Source: Candidatus Pantoea haifensis
GTDB taxonomy: Bacteria > Pseudomonadota > Gammaproteobacteria > Enterobacterales > Enterobacteriaceae
Length of the DNA: 64,000 nt
Assembly (NCBI GenBank): GCA_018842655.1
Contig: JAGTWN010000004.1
Location: forward strand, 1,798,001 to 1,862,000
Reading direction: 5' to 3'
Shown here in pieces: positions 59,162 through 64,000 of this stretch. The number at the start of each line of letters is the position of its first letter. Within the stretch, counting starts at the first letter, position 1. The translations under genes and the position numbers were made by a program. The notes under the pieces were generated by a model that saw nothing but the letters and a program-made list of their open reading frames with translations, was not told the origin of the DNA and did no database searches.

Positions 59162-60240
59162 TCAGTCGAAACGGTAACCACCGGGTTGTGCCGGCCGCAG
59201 AGTCTCGCAGGACAGACCTTCATAGGTGCCAAGGCTCACGGTCAGGTGCGTGCGGGCCGCGGAACGGTCCCGCTTCAGGCCCAGCACACCGGTGCGTCCC
59301 AGCTGTACCCGGCTTGTTTTACCCAGGCGGGGGCAGGCAGACAACTAACCGGTATCATGAGGCGAAGGCGCACATCGGAGCGGTAACCCATGTACACCCG
59401 GAGCAGCACCATCAGGTCAGTGTGCAACTGACCACCGGGCAGCCAGCCCTGCGCCTCTTGTGGGTTGTCGGTTGCCAGCATCAGCAGGATACGGCTGCAG
59501 GCCTCTTTTCCGGTCCTGCCGAGGGTGGCGCGCTGTGACAGGGACACGCGGCTGGCTTTACCCAGTCCGCTGCGCTGCGCGACAGGAACTTTCACCGGGT
59601 CCGGGCTGATAACCGTGGCCCGCGTGTCCGGGGCCAGCAGACTCACCAACTGATGTATTCCTTCGGCATTGCGCGTTGGCAGACGCATGGTGCCGAGCAG
59701 TGCCAGGAAGCGGGAGACCGGCGTGGCCACCTGTTCTGCGGTGCCCGGGATACCGAGACCAACCAGCCCCAGCAGGCACTGAGAGGTGTCATCCACTCCG
59801 GCCGCCTCAAAGGTCGCCGGGTAGGCGTATTTACGCCAGATGCGGTAGTACTGAGTGTGGATGCGGTGGCTGAAGATATCGAGAAACGCGGTGGCGGCTT
59901 CGTGCCCTTCCCGTCGCTGCGCAATATCATCGAGGTACGCCGTCGGCAGCGGAGAGTCCACCCCGTACATCCCGAGGAAAGTAATGCGCACCGTCGGTGC
60001 AGATTCCGGGTGGTCTTCATCGGGTTCGACCGCCTTCAGTTCACTGACCGGGAAACCCATGCCCGGCCACGGGCGAAAACGCACAGGGTCGGCAGAGAGT
60101 TTCTCGGTACTGCCGAGCTTCGGCGCATCCGGGTTTTCCTGCTCCAGCAACTGGCAGAAGCGGTAGAAATTGATTCGCCAGATGTCGTCGCGAAGCCGCT
60201 CCGTCAGCCCGGAATGTGCTGGCTGTGATTCTCTTTCCAT
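59162..60240 (-). CDS. tssG: T6SS baseplate subunit TssG (frame interrupted)
   Basis: Baseplate wedge component that binds TssF2E. ATG 60240 gives MERESQPAHSGLTERLRDDI, followed by INFYRFCQLLEQENPDAPKLG and the ADPVRFRPWPGMGFPVSEL segment typical of the family. One extra C near 59331 changes LPAPAWVKQAG to LPAPRLGKTSRVQLGRTGVL and extends the protein to 359 aa, the normal size. The start overlaps the tssF 3' end by 37 nt. Confidence 0.92.
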
Positions 60241-61972
60241 CTCAGTCGTTTCCCTGTGGGTTGCAGTATCAGTGTGAGCTGATTAAAGAGGTGGACATCG
60301 GCATAGAGGACAAAGAAGCGGTGCAGCATTTCGCCAAACAGGGTGACATCGCCTTCTCCGGCAAAGTTGTCCGCGTTAAGGGTGATTTCGATATCTACCC
60401 CGCGCAGCATAAAGCCCTTCTCAAAGCGGCGGATAAGGGTGTGCCTCACTGCCACAATTGCCTCCAGACGGCGACGGTTCATCTCTTCATCGGTCCAGTC
60501 ATACAGTGCCAGTGTGCCGCGCAGCACTTCCGGGTTATCCATCATGCTTAAGAAGCTTGAACCCAGGTGGCTCATCACCCGCCAGTGGAAGCGGTCATTT
60601 GCCGGCGGATAGAGCGGCAGGGTCGGCACCTTCAGGTTCAGAACCCTGACCGGCACCTTGCCCGCCTTCACCACCCGATCAAGCAGGGTACTTTCGAGCG
60701 AGCGGCGCGGCAGCTGGCCATTGGTGCCGGTGATGCGGATGGAGAGTGACTCCGGGGCCTGCGACAGCTGCTCCAGTTCGAATGACTTACCCCCAAGGAT
60801 AAGCCAGGTGTCATACAGGCCCGAGGGGCCGCGCTTCACACGGGTGTGGAAGTAACGCTCCGGCGCGTCATGACGCATCATGCCGCCGCGGTGGCGGAAA
60901 CTGGTGAACGGTACGTACGGATGTTTGCCATTCTTCACCGCACCGTGAATGGCATCCACGCTGTAGATTTCCGTATGCCCGTCCTGCACACGCATCGGGC
61001 GCAGCAGGTATTCGTTCTGCAGCGGGTCAGGCGTCAGCGGGTCCGCTTCCAGTGAGAACAGGTTAATGACCGGCGCACAGTGCAGGCAGAAATTTTCGGT
61101 CTCAAACGGCATGTCTGACGGCCAGCCGCCGTCGAGGACAATATCGGTCTCAAACCAGGTGGTTTTCTGACTCAGCCCTGCCAGCTCCAGACCTCTGAGC
61201 TCCACAAACATAAACTTCTCGCGGAAGCTGAAATACTCCAGCAGCAGCTGATAGCCACTGAACGCTGAGTCCCCTTTCGGCCACAGCCGGTCAGAGTCAT
61301 CAAAGCCCATGGGTTTACACCAGCCGTCAAAGCGTAACCGCTCGGTACGGGTCTCACTGTGGCGGACATACATCGCCTGCACCCGGCGGGTCAGCGCCAG
61401 GTGTAGGGCCGAAGCCACAGGGCTGTCGGCATTAAGATAAATGGCGACCTTATCAATACCGGCTTTGGACCAGTCCACCTTATCCGGGCATTCAAAGCGC
61501 AGGCGAATGGCGGCCCGACCATCCGGCTCGGTATGCAGGCGGGCCTCACTCAGATGCAGCGGCTGCAGCGGTACGTCACGCGTGGTGCGATACTGGCAGA
61601 CCGTGTTATCGGGACCGACCGGGCGCGACAGTACGGAGAAGCCGTTTTCGAGCACTTCCATTTTGCGAAGCTGGCGCCAGTCCGGCGTAAAAGCCACCAG
61701 CGACAGCGACGGGATGGTGCGCATGTAATGTGGCCACAGCAGGCTGACCACCCCTCGGTCAGTTCCGGCAGGTCATCATCGAGCTTTTCACGCAGGCGGC
61801 CCATCAGGAAGGCAAAGCCTTCAAACAGCCGCTCCACATACGGGTCACGTGCTCCGGTTTTGTCCAGATTGAGCATGGCCGCCCGGTCCGGGTGGGCACG
61901 GGCAAATTCTTTACCGGCTTCGCGCAGGTAGCGCATCTCGGCTTCGTAATATCGCAGGGTTAAATCATCCAT
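60204..61972 (-). CDS. tssF: T6SS baseplate subunit TssF (frame interrupted)
   Basis: Major baseplate wedge protein. ATG 61972 gives MDDLTLRYYEAEMRYLREAG, then AHPDRAAMLNLDKTGARDPY and VERLFEGFAFLMGRLREKLD, the conserved TssF start. One extra G near 61752 joins DLPELTEG to VVSLLWPHYMRTIPSLSLVA; the restored protein is 589 aa. It ends LRWKENHSQHIPG, overlapping tssG. Confidence 0.93.
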
Positions 61973-62060
61973 GTACGGATATCCTGGGTGGAAAAATCAT
62001 CAAAAGAAAGACGTCATCAAAAGGACGATCGTTAACTGTAACGCAGTGGCTACCGGGGAT

Positions 62061-63679
62061 TTACCCGCACAGCACCATCGCACGGGCCGGATCGAGCACA
62101 ATCAGCCCCGCCAGCAGAGAATCCATTTCCGGGGTGAGTCGGGCTTTGTCGCTTTCATTGCGTCCGGCTTTCAGGCGCAGTAACCGCAGACGGCGGGCCT
62201 GCACGTCAAACAACAGTCCGGGCTCCCAGTCACTGAGGGTCAGTTGCGGAGCACTGGTAGTGAGTTCGCCGAGCAGGTGCAGAGCAAGCTCGTTGCGGCT
62301 GTACTGCTCTGCCACCCGCGCCATGAGTAAGCGAAGTAACCAGCGGCTTCGTGGTGAGTCCATGCCCGGACGATTCTGAAGCCAGACCAGCGCCGCCTCC
62401 GGGCCATCGCGGTCACCCTTTTCCATTGCTTCCGCTTCCAGCGCAAATATGTCATCGGTCTGAGCTCTCTGTAAGGTGGCTGACTCTTCGGTGAACCCGG
62501 ACATGTCGCTGTTAACCTTCTCCGCGATCCAGCTCAGCGTCACTTCATCAGCAAGCGGCGTGCCGTCATTCCAGGCGAGTGTTTCCAGACCCGGCAGGCG
62601 TTTAAGCATCAACTTTAGGTCGCTGAGAATATAGTCTGCCCATTGCTCCCAGGGGTTACCTGCACGGCTCAGTCCCTGCCACAGGTACCACTGCAAATCG
62701 AGCCAGAAGCGATTGCCGCCTTCGGTGAACATCACATCCACCTGCTCAATCAGTTCTGTCCAGCTTTGCTGCAGGTACAGGCGTTTGAGCTGTGCACGGT
62801 AGTCCGGTTTCGGGGTAGCAGACGGGTCCGACCACTGGCATCAAGTGCCGGCAACTGCTTCACCAGATCCCATCGGGCGGCTTTCATCATCCGGTGGGCG
62901 GCAAGCCAGCCCTGTGGCTGCTCCACCACCCAACAGGACAGCACACGCAGCTGGCGAACCAGCTCCACTTCCGATTTAACCGCAACAGCGACCGGCACGG
63001 CATTACCCGACGACGGAATGGCGGGATTGTCTTCACCCGCCTCATCCTGGCGTGAAGATGCCACTGGCGTATCTAGCCCACCCGTCCCGGCAAGACGGGT
63101 CTCCAGCATGCGCAGCAGGCCGGCAAAGGTAGGGCGATCAGTTTCTGGTATTTTTTCCAGTGCGCTCTCCAGCAGGCACAGTGCCGCGGTGATCCGGGCG
63201 GTCTCTTCCCGCGTGACGTCCGGCCAGCGTGCCAGCGCATCCAGCACTTTCCCACTGTTCAGCCATTCGAGCGCGGCAAGTCTTGCGTTGCTGCGCTGCG
63301 GGTGACAGTGCTGCCCCGCCTGATTGAGCATCGCGGCCAGCAGCAGCACGCCGTCGGTCAGCCCCGCATCGCCGTCACGCTGGAGGCGGGCAAAGGCATA
63401 CCAGGTCACCACCCGAATATCGCGGGCATGCCAGGTCAGAATGCTTTCCGCCAGGCGGCAAAGTACCTCAGCATCAGTGCCGGACAGTTTGTTGATTTCC
63501 TCGCGCATCTGCTGGAAATCATCCTCATAAGTTGGGTCATCCCCGGCTCCATTGCCGGTCGCTAGCGGCGTCAGCCACGGTGACCACAGAGAGAGGTTTT
63601 CACGGGTCTGTGCGAGCAGCGTGGTGCGCTGAGCCGCATCCGGGAGACACAGGGCCAGGAGTGTTTCTGCCATCGCCAT
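62061..63679 (-). CDS. tssA: T6SS protein TssA (frame interrupted)
   Basis: Cap or assembly protein coordinating inner-tube and sheath growth. ATG 63679 follows the tssM stop with no gap. The ImpA_N region covers about residues 15-150 (LVTWYAFARLQ-like VVTWYAFARLQRDGDAGLTDG). A Pro/Ala linker and a VasJ-type C-terminal region (FWLDLQWYLWQGLSRAGNPW; LLRLLMARVAEQYSRNELAL) follow. One extra C near 62813 gives LLPPKPDYRAQLKRLYLQQS and joins the two halves, 539 aa. Confidence 0.9.
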
Positions 63680-64000
63680 TTATTCATTCCCCGTCAGTGC
63701 GAGCGTGCTGTCAGCTGCGCCCGTGGCAAAAATGGTCTGCGGCAGGCTGAAGCCCTGCAGTTTGAGCAGCGCCAGCGGCCCGTCACCGAGTTCGCTGCGC
63801 ATGGTAAATTTCAGTGGGCTACCGTCCGGGGAGATCCACACCAGCTGGATGCGGCTGCTGTCAAGCGGAGTGACCAATGCTTTATTGAGCAGACGAATGA
63901 AGCCCCAGTTCCCCTGATTGCTGGCATAGAGGCGTATTTCGGTACTGGTTGAGCGCCAGCTCAGATCCACACCCGGGTAATAGGTATTGCCCGGCCAGGT
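63680..64000 (-). CDS. tssM: T6SS membrane protein TssM (IcmF), C-terminal part only
   Basis: The last 106 codons of TssM, the inner-membrane protein of the T6SS envelope complex; the gene continues beyond 64000. Visible sequence includes TWPGNTYYPGVDLSWRSTST and RLLNKALVTPLDSSRIQLVW, then DGPLALLKLQGFSLPQTIFA, typical of the family's C-terminal periplasmic domain that contacts TssJ. The TAA stop is followed directly by the tssA ATG. Confidence 0.92.
   Translation of the reverse strand, partial: TWPGNTYYPGVDLSWRSTSTEIRLYASNQGNWGFIRLLNKALVTPLDSSRIQLVWISPDGSPLKFTMRSELGDGPLALLKLQGFSLPQTIFATGAADSTLALTGNE

Noticed and set aside
1-64000. CRISPR array, insertion sequence, transposase or integrase
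   Set aside because: None seen. The only sizeable repeat is the vgrG duplication, which has no terminal inverted repeats or transposase.

Overview
The window looks like chromosomal DNA of an Erwiniaceae-type enterobacterium, most likely Pantoea or a close relative. The backbone follows the E. coli K-12 gene order around 50-53 min: argT-ubiX-purF-cvpA-dedD-folC-accD-dedA-truA-usg-pdxB, then flk, then fabB-mnmC-yfcL-epmC-yfcA-mepA-aroC-prmB-smrB-sixA-fadJ-fadI-yfcZ-fadL-mlaA, and yfdC-argW. Accessory blocks interrupt it. The genus is inference from protein similarity and synteny; no marker gene was compared.

Layout. 1-10790 (minus strand): amino-acid binding protein with a sigma54/NtrC-type control region, flavin prenyltransferase, the PurR-controlled cvpA-purF unit, and the dedD-folC-accD-dedA-truA-usg-pdxB chain. 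10958-16985: first accessory insert, an EamA exporter and a complete tricarboxylate uptake system (tctE/tctD two-component pair divergent from tctCBA). 17095-18129: flk. 18403-24006: second accessory insert, a one-direction locus with lactose-family PTS EIIC, a DUF4127 protein, EIIB, EIIA, an RpiR-type regulator and a porin. 24366-40128: fatty-acid and housekeeping genes, with FadR-like operators at fabB, fadI and fadL. 40291-47246: a ccmABCDEFGHI cytochrome c maturation operon with separate ccmH and ccmI. 47489-48567: yfdC and tRNA-Arg(CCT). 48860-64000: part of a type VI secretion (T6SS) cluster on the minus strand: tssM (partial), tssA, tssF, tssG, tssJ, a vgrG-toxin-immunity-vgrG-fragment-DUF4123 cargo region, tssE, one unknown gene, and a VasL-type gene.

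Data quality dominates the gene models. About thirty reading frames break, and nearly every break is repaired by restoring one base to a short single-base run. Repaired lengths agree closely with the E. coli orthologues (PdxB 378, PrmB 310, MepA 273, FadI 435, DedA 217, SmrB 182 aa). I treat these as probable consensus errors, annotate each as one gene spanning the break, and do not call them pseudogenes.

Two regions are the best candidates for undescribed biology. The PTS/DUF4127/RpiR/porin locus is complete for uptake but has no recognisable phospho-glycosidase, so DUF4127 is the natural candidate enzyme. In the T6SS cargo region, two vgrG copies share about 1 kb of identical sequence in direct orientation exactly 4,099 bp apart, flanking a toxin and its putative immunity gene. 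They differ in their C-terminal tails, so recombination between them would swap which tail, and therefore which cargo, the spike carries.
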